Origin: Siphonodentalium dalli
Taxonomy: Eukaryota > Mollusca > Scaphopoda > Gadilida > Siphonodentaliidae
DNA: 64,000 bases
Assembly (NCBI GenBank): GCA_032622095.1
Contig: CP136062.1
Coordinates: 1,492,001-1,556,000, forward strand
Direction: 5' to 3'
A program made the position numbers and the translations under genes. Every line of letters starts with the position of its first letter. Within the stretch, counting starts at the first letter, position 1. A model generated the notes under the pieces. It was given only the letters and a program-made list of their open reading frames with translations, made no database searches and was not told the DNA's origin. Shown in pieces: positions 39,605 through 50,117 of this stretch.

Positions 39605-40880
39605 GCGGATGGGGAATTTATATGGAAGTATCAAAATTCTGCAGGCCAGAATTTTAACCCTCTAGTTATTATTATTATTATACTGGACACTTTTGCAACC
39701 CTTATTACTCTAAAAGTAACAGGAGTAGCACACTAAAACTTGGTACGTATCTTGTGATCAAAGAGTTGTATGCCATCGTCGCATAACGAATATTGTCCGC
39801 ATTTTCCCCGAGGAGTTATCTCCCTTTATCTGAAAAAATGTCATTTGATTATCTCGGAAATTATAAGGAGCAGAGCATCGAAAATTGGACTGTATGCACA
39901 TCTCGATATGCCCTACTGCCCACGGGCATCAGAACATGTGTCCGCGCTTTCCCTGAGGAGTTACCGCCCATAGTTGGCAAACCTCTATTTGATTGTACTC
40001 GGTTGTCCTCTTGTATCATTCCAGATAACTGCATGTGGTTTTCATAGTCGTGTTGACCGTTGTCAGTTTAGTCAGAGAAGGAAAATTTGACAGGGTCGGA
40101 CATATATTTTGACACTGGGGTGGGGGGCAAATTTTTTTTAAAATAAAATTTTGATTGACATTCATATATTTAAGTTTATGTATTTCCGGAACGAAAACAA
40201 ACTCATACCGGAAAGGATTTTTGAAATCCGAGAAGAAATGCAAGAGTTACGGGCCCTCAAAGTTTGCAATTTGGGACCATGTGCTTGATAACACATCTCC
40301 TCCGAAGATATCGAACATAGGATGTCATCTGATACGCCAATGTGTGCGGACTGAAGAGGGCACGCGGTGGGCTAAATTTTGCCAGTGTCGGTTCATTATT
40401 GTGGGTCTGGGGAGGGGTGGTCCGTGGTACCAATTTTTAATTCTTCTCGGAATCAGATGAAACTTGGAATATAACATTTGCAACATCAGCCGATCTAGAA
40501 AGTGAAAGAATTTCGAAAATCCATCAAAAACTGAAAGAATTGCGGCCCCTCAAACTTTGCAATTTTGGGCCCGTGTGCTTGATAACACATGTCCTCCGAA
40601 GATATCGAACATAGGATGTCATCTGATACGAAAATGCGTACGGACTGAAGACGGCACGCGGTGGGCCAAATTTTTCCAGTGTCGGTTCAGTATTGTGGGT
40701 CTGGGGAGGAGTGGTCCGTGGAACCAATTTTTAATTCTTCTCGGAATCGGATTAAACTTGGAATATAACATTTGCAACATCAGCCGATCTGGAAGCTGAA
40801 AACAGATCGTAAATCCGTTGAAAAATGGCGGAGATTTTGGCCGTCCAAGTTTTAATTTGGGCCCATATGCTTTCCAATAA
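39605..40880 (+). repeat. Diverged orphan homologue of the 1379-bp satellite unit
   Basis: This segment follows the satellite unit in order and orientation. TATGGAAGTAT at 39620 matches the right arm of the satellite palindrome. The TTTTGCAACCCTTATTACTC block (39690) matches TTTTGTAACTCTTATATCTC (about 541). ATATTGTCCGC..GAGTTATCTCCC (39790) matches about 640-675. TGTCCGCGCTTTC..GAGTT..CGCCCAT (39940) matches about 790-820. GGTCGGACATATATTTTG..GGGTGGGGGGCAAA (about 40094) matches about 945-985. ACATCTCCTCCGAAGATATCGAACATA (40291) matches CTATCTCCTCCTAGACGACGCACATA. Identity looks like 60-70 percent with indels. It shows that the satellite sequence also exists as an older dispersed or relict copy outside the array. 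Confidence 0.88.
40230..40880 (+). repeat. 294-bp tandem module inside the orphan homologue
   Basis: GTGCTTGATAACACAT..CTCCGAAGATATCGAACATAG occurs at 40281 and 40575, 294 bp apart, followed each time by GCACGCGGTGGGC, GTGTCGGTTCA, TGTGGGTCTGGGGAG and AACATTTGCAACATCAGCCG. A third copy starts at about 40816 (AAATCCGTTGAAAAATGGCG) and is cut off by the next repeat family. The module corresponds to the 302-bp module seen twice in each satellite unit, so the modular tandem structure predates the 1379-bp satellite. Confidence 0.85.
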
Positions 40881-40889
40881 TCAAAGTGT

Positions 40890-42460
40890 TATCCGTTTCC
40901 AAATCCGTGGTATTTGGGGCGAGCTACCCACTTTTTCACCCATCGAAGTGGCACCCCCCCCCCCCCTCGAGTGATGGTGGGGGTATGGTGTGTCTAGCGG
41001 TATTTGTGGCGGGCCACACACCCATGCAAGGCGTGCTATCGGTCGAAATCCACACCGTTCTTGCAAATGGTCCGTACCCCATTTCCTACTCCAAGGGTTG
41101 CCACCCCGGGGTGATGGGTAGGGATCGGGGTGTTTCTAGGGGTATTTGGGGCTGGCCAACCACTCATGCCGTCAAATCGGTCGAAATTCTTTCCGTTCTC
41201 GAAAATGGTTCATAGCCCATTCTCACCCCTCGAGGTGGCAACACGGGGATGATGGATGGGTGATTCGGGAGTTTATATGGTATTTTGGACGTATCACCCA
41301 CCCATGCCGTCAAATCGGTTCTCGAAAATGGTCCATACCCCATTTTTACCTCATTGGGTGGCATCCGCGGGGTGATGGTGGGGGTCGGGTGTTTATAGGG
41401 GAATTTGGGGCGGGCCACCCACACATGCCGTCAAATTGGTCTAAAACTTGCCGTTTTCGAAAATGGTCCTTACCACATTTTCAACCCCCTGGGTGGTACA
41501 TCGGGGGCGGGAGGGGTGGGTGATGTCCTGGAGTTTCTAGGGTATATTAGGCTGATCACCCACCCATGCCGTCAAATCGGTCGAAATCCTTACCGTTCTC
41601 GAAAATGGTCAATACCCTATTTTGACCACCTCGGGTGGCTCCCAGGGGTGATGGGTGGGGTCGCGTGTTTTTAGGGGGTATTTGGGGCGGGCCACCCACC
41701 CATGACGTCCAATCGGTGGAATTTCTTACCGTTCTCGAATACAGTTCATACCCCATTATCACCCATTCGGGGTGGCAACACCTAGGGTGATGGCGGGTTC
41801 GGAGTATTTCTAGGGGGTATTTGTGGCGGGCCACCCACCCATATCGTCAAATGGATCGAAATCCTTACCATTCTCGAAAATTGTCCATACCCCATGTTCA
41901 CCCCTACGGATTGGCACCACCGGTGTGATAGGTGGGAGTCGGGGTGTTTCTAGGTGGTAATTGGGGCGGGCCACCCACCCATGCCGTCAAATCCATACGG
42001 CATGTTCACTCCCTATGGATGATACCCCCCCCCCCCCCCCCCACCGGAGTGATGGGTGGGGGTGGGGTTTTTCTAGTGGGTATTTGGGACGGGCCACCCA
42101 CTCTGTGGGCGGCACTCCTCGTGGTGATGGGTGGGATGATCGGTTGTTCATATGGGGTATTTGGGGCAAGCCACCGACCCATGTCATCAAATCGGTCGAA
42201 ATCCTTACTGTTATCAAAAATGGTTCAAACCCCATGTTCACCCCATTGGGATGGCAGCCCATGGGGTTGATGCGTCGGGGTCGGCTTGTTTCTAGGAGGT
42301 ATTTGGGGTGGCATATTTTCACCCACATGCCATCAAATCGGGCGAAATCCTTTATGTTCTCGAAAATGGTCCTTACCCCATTTTCAACCCCTCGGGGTGG
42401 CAACCCGGGGTGATGGGTGAGGGATCCGGGAGTTTCTAGGGTATTTTGGGTGGATCAGGC
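40890..42460 (+). repeat. GC-rich minisatellite, about 139-bp unit, about 12 copies
   Basis: A core of CCACCCACCCATGCCGTCAA, ATCGGTCGAAATCCTTACCG, TTCTCGAAAATGGTCCATAC, CCCATTTTCACCCC, GGGTGATGGGTGGGGTCGGG and GTATTTGGGGCGGGC recurs. The GGGTGATGGG landmark falls near 41109, 41248, 41370, 41508, 41648, 41786, 41923, 42048, 42121, 42266 and 42409. Spacings are mostly 137-145 bp, with one short unit of 73 bp. Copies are imperfect. C homopolymers at about 40964-40977 and 42027-42042 mark expanded junctions. ORFs on both strands (for example 41961-42413) are repeat artefacts with no start or stop conservation. Confidence 0.9.
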
Positions 42461-42544
42461 ATTTCATGACTGACACGACATTAATTTAAGTTATTGAAAT
42501 TTTCAAAATGTTGAAAAGTTTGACAAAATTTGTATATAAAATGG
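42461..42544. other. Short A/T-rich spacer
   Basis: Nothing recognised. It is an A/T-rich link between the minisatellite and the 632-bp direct repeat. Confidence 0.5.
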
Positions 42545-43176
42545 TGTGGCATATATCGTCACGTGACCTAACCAACTTATGTTAGCTTGACTCGACTGGG
42601 CACTAAAGCCATTGGACACGCCTTAAAGCGTGATTGACGGCTGAACTGCCACGTGCTGGCTATATACTATACACATATCAAAATATCGGAAACATGCAGT
42701 CTTCACATCGCAACGAACGCGGAGAGGTTGAAACTATTGACGCTACAGTCAGAAATATGTCAGACTAAGATTAACGGCGAGTCAAATAAGACAAACTACA
42801 AACCATCCAACAGAATGATTGCATGAAAATTGCAAATCCAACAATCCCACATGACGTGGAAAAACTATATACACATGGAATACATGTTAACAGAATGATT
42901 GCATGAAATTTGCAAATCCAACAACACCACATGACGTGGACCAAACTATATACACATGGAATACATGTTAACAGACATATAAAATGTCAACTTACCTAAT
43001 TAAATCGTCTGTCCCCTGACGAGTAGTCGGCGAATAAAAATAGACACGAAACACTAGCTTAAAGTGACTTTCCAAATTCATAGCATATAGTGTCGGGCAC
43101 CTTGGAACATGCGCTACCGCCAGTCATTGGCTTTCGGTTGGATGTACATACACCATTTTATATACAAACTTGACAT
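42545..43176. repeat. 632-bp direct repeat, left copy
   Basis: Starts TGTGGCATATATCGTCACG and ends CAAACTTGACAT. It matches 44548-45179 with only three differences noticed over 632 bp, so the two copies are about 99.5 percent identical. Inside it is an 80-bp tandem duplication at 42809-42970 (AACAGAATGATTGCATGAAA..ATACATGTT, twice). The TG..CA-like ends and paired direct repeats recall long terminal repeats. However, no primer binding site follows, no polypurine tract precedes the right copy, and no target duplication flanks the pair. Confidence 0.92.
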
Positions 43177-44547
43177 TCCTCGGTGATAGTAATCCTGTTG
43201 AATAACTGGTTTAATTACCAGGGATCCTGTCTGCTTCGACTGGTTGGCTGTGTTGTTCTGAGGTGATCCGAATATGCTTGGATAAGTCACTATACAATTC
43301 ATGATACAATGCTATATTATAGCTATAATAACTATACTTAAACAAATATCCCTAAATGGGCACACTACAAATGTGTATATACCACCACGAGTATACACTC
43401 GGGTCATTAACTAATAATGCTGTATTATTCTTATAGCTAACGGTACACGTTATATATACACATGACATTTCAAGGACCCGCTTATCAACGGATTTGCGCC
43501 AGCCTTGGTGTTAGGATGGACTAATTGAATAAACTATACCGAAACGGTAGTTTCCAGTAACAATGCTATATCATTGATATAGCTATACATATAAAATACC
43601 CCACTGAACGGGCGCACTACAATTGTGCATATTGTGTTAGGATTGACTAATTGAATAAACTATACCGAAACGGTAGTTTCCAGTAACAATGCTATATCAT
43701 TGATATAGCTATACATATAAAATACCCCACTGAACGGGCGCACTACAATTGTACATATTACACCACGTGTACACGCTCGGTTCACAAACTTACAATGGTA
43801 CATTATAGCTAATGATACACGCTAAATATACAGCTATATTATCACTATAGCTATACACATTAATATCCCAAATTAATGGGTGCACATAGATGTGTAGATG
43901 ATCGATGATGTCTGGACAATACTCATGAATTAATTCTCATCCATAAGCGATGCATGTGCTATTTAGAACCCACTGTTACCTATAGAATGATAAATTCGTA
44001 ATTGGTATCATGTTCTGGCATGCCAGCAAGAACCTATGGCCCACTAGTTCATTTGGACAATCCAATTTGATTCTATGCTCTATCTTGACTGGATTTGCAC
44101 ACATGCTGGGCCTACCGGCATTTACCATTTATTTCAACCCATATCTTTGGGATGAGTGGTGGATGTTACGCTCTTTCGCTAACATGGAATTAACATACAG
44201 ATGGCATATAATATGCAAATTTAAACTGAATCCGATGTATTCCACCAAGAATACGACATATATATTGCATGCAATATGCAGACTGCATAGAATATGCAAC
44301 CCGAAGAAGTCTCATAAACCTAAATAAATGGTTTGGCATTATTTAAACTTGGCCAAACTTCGAAATCCAAAAACCTTGGACAGAGACTTGACTGAAAACA
44401 TATGTGGCCAATTAATGGTAATCAATTCATTCTTGACGCTACAGTCAGAAATATGTCAGACTAAGATTAACGGCGAGTCAAATAAGACATTAAAGAAGTG
44501 ATTAATTCCCTATCGCAACATCAGCGGTATCAATTTCACACCACATA
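43177..44547. repeat. A/T-rich region between the two 632-bp repeats, with a 126-bp tandem duplication
   Basis: The 126-bp unit beginning GTGTTAGGAT(G/T)GACTAAT occurs at 43508 and again at 43634, almost identical. Older relatives of the same unit, with AGCTATA palindromic words and GGGC(G/A)CACTACAA.TGTG..CACCACG landmarks, extend over about 43310-43890. A 57-bp piece of the 632-bp repeat (42737-42793) is present a third time at 44433-44489. A 105-codon ORF at 44010-44327 has no recognisable domain. Part of it (about 44084-44150) resembles the sequence just after the right repeat (about 45173-45225), so I treat it as repeat-derived. Confidence 0.7.
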
Positions 44548-45179
44548 TGTGGCATATATCGTCACGTGACCTAACCAACTTATGTTAGCTTGACTCGACT
44601 GGGCACTAAAGCCATTGGACACGCCTTAAAGCGTGATTGACGGCTGAACTGCCACGTGCTGGCTATATACTATACACATATCAAAATATCGGAAACATGC
44701 AGTCTTCACATCGCAACGAACGCGGAGAGGTTGAAACTATTGACGCTACAGTCAGAAATATGTCAGACTAAGATTAACGGCGAGTCAAATAAGACAAATT
44801 ACAAACCATCCAACAGAATGATTGCATGAAAATTGCAAATCCAACAATCCCACATGACGTGGAAAAACTATATACACATGGAATACATGTTAACAGAATG
44901 ATTGCATGAAATTTGCAAATCCAACAACACCACATGACGTGGCCCAAACTATATACACATGGAATACATGTTAACAGACATATAAAATGTCAACTTACCT
45001 AATTAAATCGCCTGTCCCCTGACGAGTAGTCGGCGAATAAAAATAGACACGAAACACTAGCTTAAAGTGACTTTCCAAATTCATAGCATATAGTGTCGGG
45101 CACCTTGGAACATGCGCTACCGCCAGTCATTGGCTTTCGGTTGGATGTACATACACCATTTTATATACAAACTTGACAT
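44548..45179. repeat. 632-bp direct repeat, right copy
   Basis: Same boundaries as the left copy: begins TGTGGCATATATCG after CACCACATA, ends AACTTGACAT before CCATTTTTGC. The offset from the left copy is 2003 bp. Differences noticed are ACAAATTAC for ACAAACTAC, GTGGCCCAAAC for GTGGACCAAAC, and AATCGCCTG for AATCGTCTG. Confidence 0.92.
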
Positions 45180-46820
45180 CCATTTTTGCACACATTACCA
45201 TATTTATTCCAACCCACATTGTCACAGATATTAATTCTTACTGTCAGGGGCGTGAGGACAACGGGGGTGGGGGCTTGACAACAGCATGTTGGTAGCAGAC
45301 CGCCTTTCTGCCAAACTGCTCTAAATGTAGGCCTACTGGTTAGAACAACAAACTATTTCAGTTGGTAGCTTGGTGAGCCCCAAGCCAAGTAATTAATTGA
45401 TATGAATACCTCAGACAAAATATGGGATGGGTAATATTTGTTTTTTGGTAAAAAATGCCCCATATGTATCGCCAAAATTATTAAAAATGCATGTCGCCAC
45501 CCCCTGCATGCCGTCACGTCCCACATATCCCCAAAAAGTTAAATTACCCGCCCAATAATATCTAATCATGTCTATTATTGGGGGGGGGGGTGTTCAAATT
45601 TATGTTTTAGGGACACGCGGCATTTAATACAGTGACAACGTCCATTATGTAGTCATTGGTAGTTTGTGGGGGATGCATCAATACACAAATTGACCCCAAC
45701 CAAATACATAAATCCTAATATTACTCAACGTTACGACTATAGGCCCACACTACAGCTGAAATAATTATTGTGACACAGTGTGACAACGTAATAACTTCCT
45801 TCCAACAGTTCCAGTCATGTGAACATTGACACAACGTACAATATGACGTGATTCTTTGACGTAAACAATGTAAAATGATACGCACGTAATGTAAAGTTTG
45901 TAAAATGAAATTATTTTTTTGCAACTATGGGTGTATGACAATTGCTGGACAGCGGATCGCGTTTCAAACCCATGTGACGTGAGTCATTGTAAAAACAAGT
46001 TGAAAATTTCATGTCTGACACATCATTACTTGGTAACTTTAAGTACGTGTTTTCATTGTCTGATTTTCCAACAATCAGTAGGAATATTTTTGTTTACACC
46101 TCCAGTATCATATTTTTAAAACTTTTAGACTTTAGTATAAATTGTTGTCTGACATGAACACCATTTTGGAAATGTTCCAGTCTTATTCAGTTTGGAAATT
46201 GCCAACAGTTGAAAAGCCTGGGTGCCGGTTGGAAAGTATCAATGCAAAGCGGGGGTGCAAATTGAAACTCGCGAAGGAGTTTGGTGTCTGGTTCAAGAGG
46301 AAATTCAACGTTGACACAACATAACAAAGACCATGTAGCCACGTCACTGATTCGGAGACCATAAATAGGTACATGTACATATTTCAGAAACTAAAAACTT
46401 CCCCGGGAATCATACTCGAAAGAGCAGATAGACCATTTCACACCTCAATATAAGCCCCCCTCCGATTAAGTATGTACTGCATGGTAATAACACAAGAATG
46501 GCTTGGTTGACAGAATATTGATACATTGGCGCCATATGCTCTGGTAAGTACTTTCCATTGTCATTTTCCAGCTGTTTTAAATTTTTCGCAGGGAAGTGAA
46601 ACGAACGCTCTTTATGTCAGGAATATATAGACTAACACGGAACGCTCCGTGTAAATAGCTGATTTTTGGTTGGGACCCAAACATCGTGTTCAAACTTGTA
46701 TTTGTTATGACTTCAATGCATCTTTTTGTGACATGTATTTATCGACCTATTGCGACACGGGAAACAATTCACAAGAGAATATTATTAGGTGTATTTTGGA
46801 GCGCAAACCGACAAGTGGAT
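45180..46820. other. No gene recognised
   Basis: This stretch has no ORF above 70 codons with recognisable features and no clear repeat unit. Notable only are a run of G at about 45582-45591 and scattered GACAAC / TTGACACAACGT words (about 45830 and 46308). It could be unique intergenic DNA or old, unrecognisable transposon remains. Confidence 0.5.
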
Positions 46821-46899
46821 TTAACCCTTTGAACCCTGGCTCCCCACAACGATCGACACCCTGACCCTGGGCTCCCAGTGGTATTTTTTATATTGTGGC

Positions 46900-47760
46900 C
46901 AGTGTTTAGATGTAATGGTGTTGTTTATGTTCAAGTGGTGTCACATTTCTGAAACTTTAGATGTATGTTCCCCATGGACCACTGATTATTTTACGATCTG
47001 GTTACATTGCCACGTGGTCACTCCCTGGTAACGGTTGCTAGGCATCTACCCGATATTGAAAGTAAAATACAGTTATAGCTTTTACGGTCGTAATTCAGCC
47101 CAAGGAAATAGCGTTTTTGATGCAGTCAACACCCTATTGTGAAATTTGAGATATATCTGGCCAGAAGTCTGATCCTAACTTGTATTTAAGGGTAGAAACG
47201 GTTGCTAAGCAAATACCCCAAATGATCGAATGACACCATTGCCATGTGAATCCAATTGTATTATGCCCCAATTTAGACATTCTTGGCATGCACATGCTGA
47301 TGGTTATGTTCAAATGGTGCTACAGGTCTGAAATTTTACAGGTATGTTCCCATGGGCAACTGTGTATTTTTTTTAGAACGGTATATTTTGCCACACGATC
47401 ACTGGTAATGGTTTCTAAGCAACTACACGATCACTGGTAACGGTTCCGAAGCAACTACCCGGAACTGAAATTATAATGCAATTATAGCTTATAGCGTCGT
47501 ATAATTCCGCGCTATTGTGAAACTGGAGATACATCATGTCAGAAGATTGAACCTACATGTAGTTTGCATTTGACGGTATCAATGGTTGATAATCATATAG
47601 TCCAAGTGATCGAATGACACCACTTCCCTGTGCATTCAATGGCATTACGTCCCGTTTTAGACATCGCTTATAGGGCACGGCGATGGTCATGTTCAAATGG
47701 TGCCACGAGTCTTAAACTTTACATAATTGCTCAATAATGCACGATTTGACCACGTGTTTG
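46900..47760. repeat. Diverged tandem repeat of about 381 bp, about 2.3 copies
   Basis: The landmark TTATGTTCAA(G/A)TGGTG..AC..(G)TCTGAAA.TTTA starts near 46923, 47303 and 47686, giving periods of about 380 and 382 bp. Intermediate blocks also recur: GGTAACGGTTGCTA..GCA.CTACCCG, GTTATAGCTT..CGTCGTA, and GATCGAATGACACCA (47224 and 47608). Copies are about 70 percent similar by eye. Confidence 0.8.
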
Positions 47761-48304
47761 TAATGTGCAATCGCAAGTAGATCGGACTAGATGGTATTGT
47801 GACCATGCAACCCATTTCCACAGTACTACTCTGGTGCAATGTCAAAACGTGCAGCTGTATAACGCAAACTTATGTACTATGGAGATCCTTGATGTGATTG
47901 TATCATTTCACAAAAATCCATACATTTATCATTTTATCCTATGCGCATGCGCGAAACAAATCGACTCAAGTAAGAAACTGCGTGCACCTTCCTCACATAT
48001 GACAGAACACTGATTATGTATGCAATACTAATTTAAACCAAAAAGAGTGATTGAAATGGTGTCTTTCTACAATCCTGCGAACCGCGCAACAATGTAGAGC
48101 TTTACCCGAATCGCTTCAAATAATGTACGTTTGTTGAATTCTGCGCTGTGCGCATGCGCATGTTTTTCTACCCAACTAGTCGGCAACAAACTCATACACA
48201 CTGCTGAAGTTCCTTGGGATCATTTACATAGATATAAGTGGACATACCAATTGTTATAACATGTATACACATGCTACATAGGTTTATAATGTCACCGAAT
48301 GCTG

Positions 48305-48367
48305 CTGGCCGCTTTTGCGGCCAGTCGGGTGTATGAACGTTTTCTGGCTGGCCGCTTTTGCGGCCAG
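48305..48367. repeat. Twin identical GC-rich hairpins
   Basis: CTGGCCGCTTTTGCGGCCAG is found at 48305-48324 and again at 48348-48367: 8-bp perfect stems with a TTTT loop, each followed by TCGGGT. The period is 43 bp. They form the right subterminal part of the candidate element ending at 48385. They look like intrinsic terminators, but a bacterial reading does not fit the context. Confidence 0.9.
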
Positions 48368-48385
48368 TCGGGTTCAAAGGGTTTA

Positions 48386-49700
48386 GGTACCGATTGGAAA
48401 ATACCGAATTAAGGGGAGGTTGTTCGAACTCCATGCATAAATCAATCTCCTACATAACAGGGCGTCAGACACCGTAGCGATGGGACTGAACTCTGGTTTG
48501 CAGCTTGAGCATTTTATACAACGAAACGGTGGTGCAATCGTAAATTCCTATTCTGGTAGTACACCCCCCCCCAACAGCTATAAGCATAATAGCCTATTAT
48601 AGGGTATACGACTGAAAGTGGAACGGTATCCACTGTCGTAGGCTGAACTTAATTATCCATGGAAATCCATGACATGGACGTGGCTAGTTGGGTTTCAGCG
48701 TTGGGGAGGGGTGCATCCACCTTGAAATTTCAACTGCACCCCCCTTTGGGGTTTGATTTCCCCAAAAGTTACTAGCCCCTCACAGCCTGGATGTTAGCAT
48801 TATTCTAAATGGATCAGAAGTATTGTTGCCACAACCAGAAGAGGAACGGAATACACTGAGAACATTTTGAGATCCGAACCTGAAAAAGCAAACTCCTAAC
48901 ATCTAGACTGGCCTCAATAATTCCAATTGTTGGAAATTTCCAACCTGAGACCCCCCCCCCCCACCCTAAGGTCGTAAAATTTCCAACTGATGCCATTTCA
49001 GTCAATTTTTTTTATCAAAAGTAGGACAATGTGCAAATGATGTTCCATAAACAATTAATAATTGTTGGAAAATCAAACTACGAGAACAATCTCAACCTAT
49101 AATATTGTTGGTGTGACCGTGCGAAAGTTCCAATTAATGTTGTGTCATGTATGAAATATCCAACTGTTGACAATTTTGACCAAAGTTGTGGTGGGGTGGG
49201 GGATGCGAGACACACGTGCAACACCCCTGCCACCATGTCCCTAAATCCATGCATTATCACACATGGATCGTGAAATTTAGATAGTAATTAGAATGACATT
49301 TTCTTCCTTATACAGTCGGATGACATCACACGAAACTGACATAAATGTATTTGTTTTCGTTTCTGACAATTGAAGGGTTAAACTTCAAATTCAAACTTTA
49401 AGTTGGCTGTGGAGGAAATGAATCCGACGACGCACGCTTATCGTTGAAATTCCAAGTTATTCGGCATGATATTCTCAACTAAAGTACTTACCGGCACTTC
49501 TTCGGGTCCCTATAGCTGGTGATGGTGTTCCGTGGTGCATTATCCAAATAATAATCCATTAAACCGAGAAGCTCACTCAGAACACAAATGCAAGTTCAGT
49601 CAATAAACCAAAGCGTTATTTGAAAAAGAAACACGCGACCAGTTAAGAATGACGTTAAAATGACGCTACGACGTAATCGACCGATTTCTCCACACTATGA
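48386..49700. other. No gene recognised
   Basis: No domain-bearing ORF is seen. Low-complexity C runs occur at about 48562-48572 and 48951-48962. Words of the type CCAA(T/C)(T/A)GTTGGAAA recur loosely between 48920 and 49170, suggesting an old degenerate repeat that I cannot delimit. Confidence 0.45.
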
Positions 49701-49708
49701 CCAACGTT

Positions 49709-50115
49709 GGGCCATCGTTGGTCCAACGTCGACATCTAACGCACCTATTAACCTCACATATAGCCTAGTGCGTTACGTTTTCAACGTCGGGCCAACGTTA
49801 AACCAGCGGTAAAACCAACGTTGCCCCAACGTTGGTTGTCCAACGTCGGGCCAACGTAGCCATGTTTGAAACGTGCAAAATCTGACGCATGTCGACGTTG
49901 CGCCATCATTGTACCAACCACAAAATCCGACGTTGCGCCAACGTAATTATTCCAACAAGTCGACGTTGGGCCATCGTCGTACCAACCACAAAAGCCGACG
50001 TTGGGCCAACGTAATTATTCCAACGCAAGTCGACGTCGGGCCATCGTCGTACCAACCACAAAAGCCGACGTTGAGCCAACGTAATTATTCCAACGTTGGC
50101 CCAACGTACGTGTGC
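49709..50115. repeat. AACGTTGG-type minisatellite, 68-70-bp higher unit
   Basis: The palindromic core (CC)AACGTTGG(GCCAACGT) and its variants CGACGTTGGGCCATCGTCG recur throughout. In the right half a longer unit, GTACCAACCACAAAA followed by CGACGTTG.GCCAACGTAA and TTATTCCAAC, starts at 49911, 49979 and 50049 (periods 68 and 70). It ends at CCAACGTTGGCCCAACGTAC just before 50110. Overlapping ORFs on both strands (118 and 119 codons) mirror the palindromic unit and are not genes. Confidence 0.88.
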
Positions 50116-50117
50116 TA

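Larger units (their letters stand above)
46821..48385. mobile_element. Candidate non-autonomous element with 16-bp terminal inverted repeats
   Basis: The left end TTAACCCTTTGAACCC (46821-46836) is matched in inverse by GGGTTCAAAGGGTTTA (48370-48385), 15 of 16 positions. The 1.57-kb interior holds the 381-bp tandem repeat and, near the right end, twin hairpins. No transposase is present. A target duplication is not clear: the left flank gives TTAA, the right flank TTTA. The alternative is two unrelated copies of a common invertebrate repeat end. Confidence 0.5.

Noticed and set aside
44010-44327. 105-codon ORF as a real gene
   Set aside because: No recognisable domain, signal peptide or conserved neighbour. 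Part of the sequence resembles non-coding sequence near 45173-45225, so it is probably repeat-derived.
42545-45179. Standard LTR retrotransposon
   Set aside because: Paired direct repeats are present, but no primer binding site, polypurine tract, gag/pol coding or target duplication was found. Annotated only as direct repeats.
48305-48367. Bacterial rho-independent terminators
   Set aside because: The hairpins look right but the window is eukaryotic, no T-run follows, and they lie inside a repeat element.
48419-48432. Second Pol III box B (GTTCGAACTCC)
   Set aside because: No box A at the right distance upstream, and the match to the box B consensus is shifted.
49709-50115. CRISPR-like array
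   Set aside because: The repeats are palindromic and diverged, spacers are themselves repetitive, and the context is eukaryotic with no cas genes.
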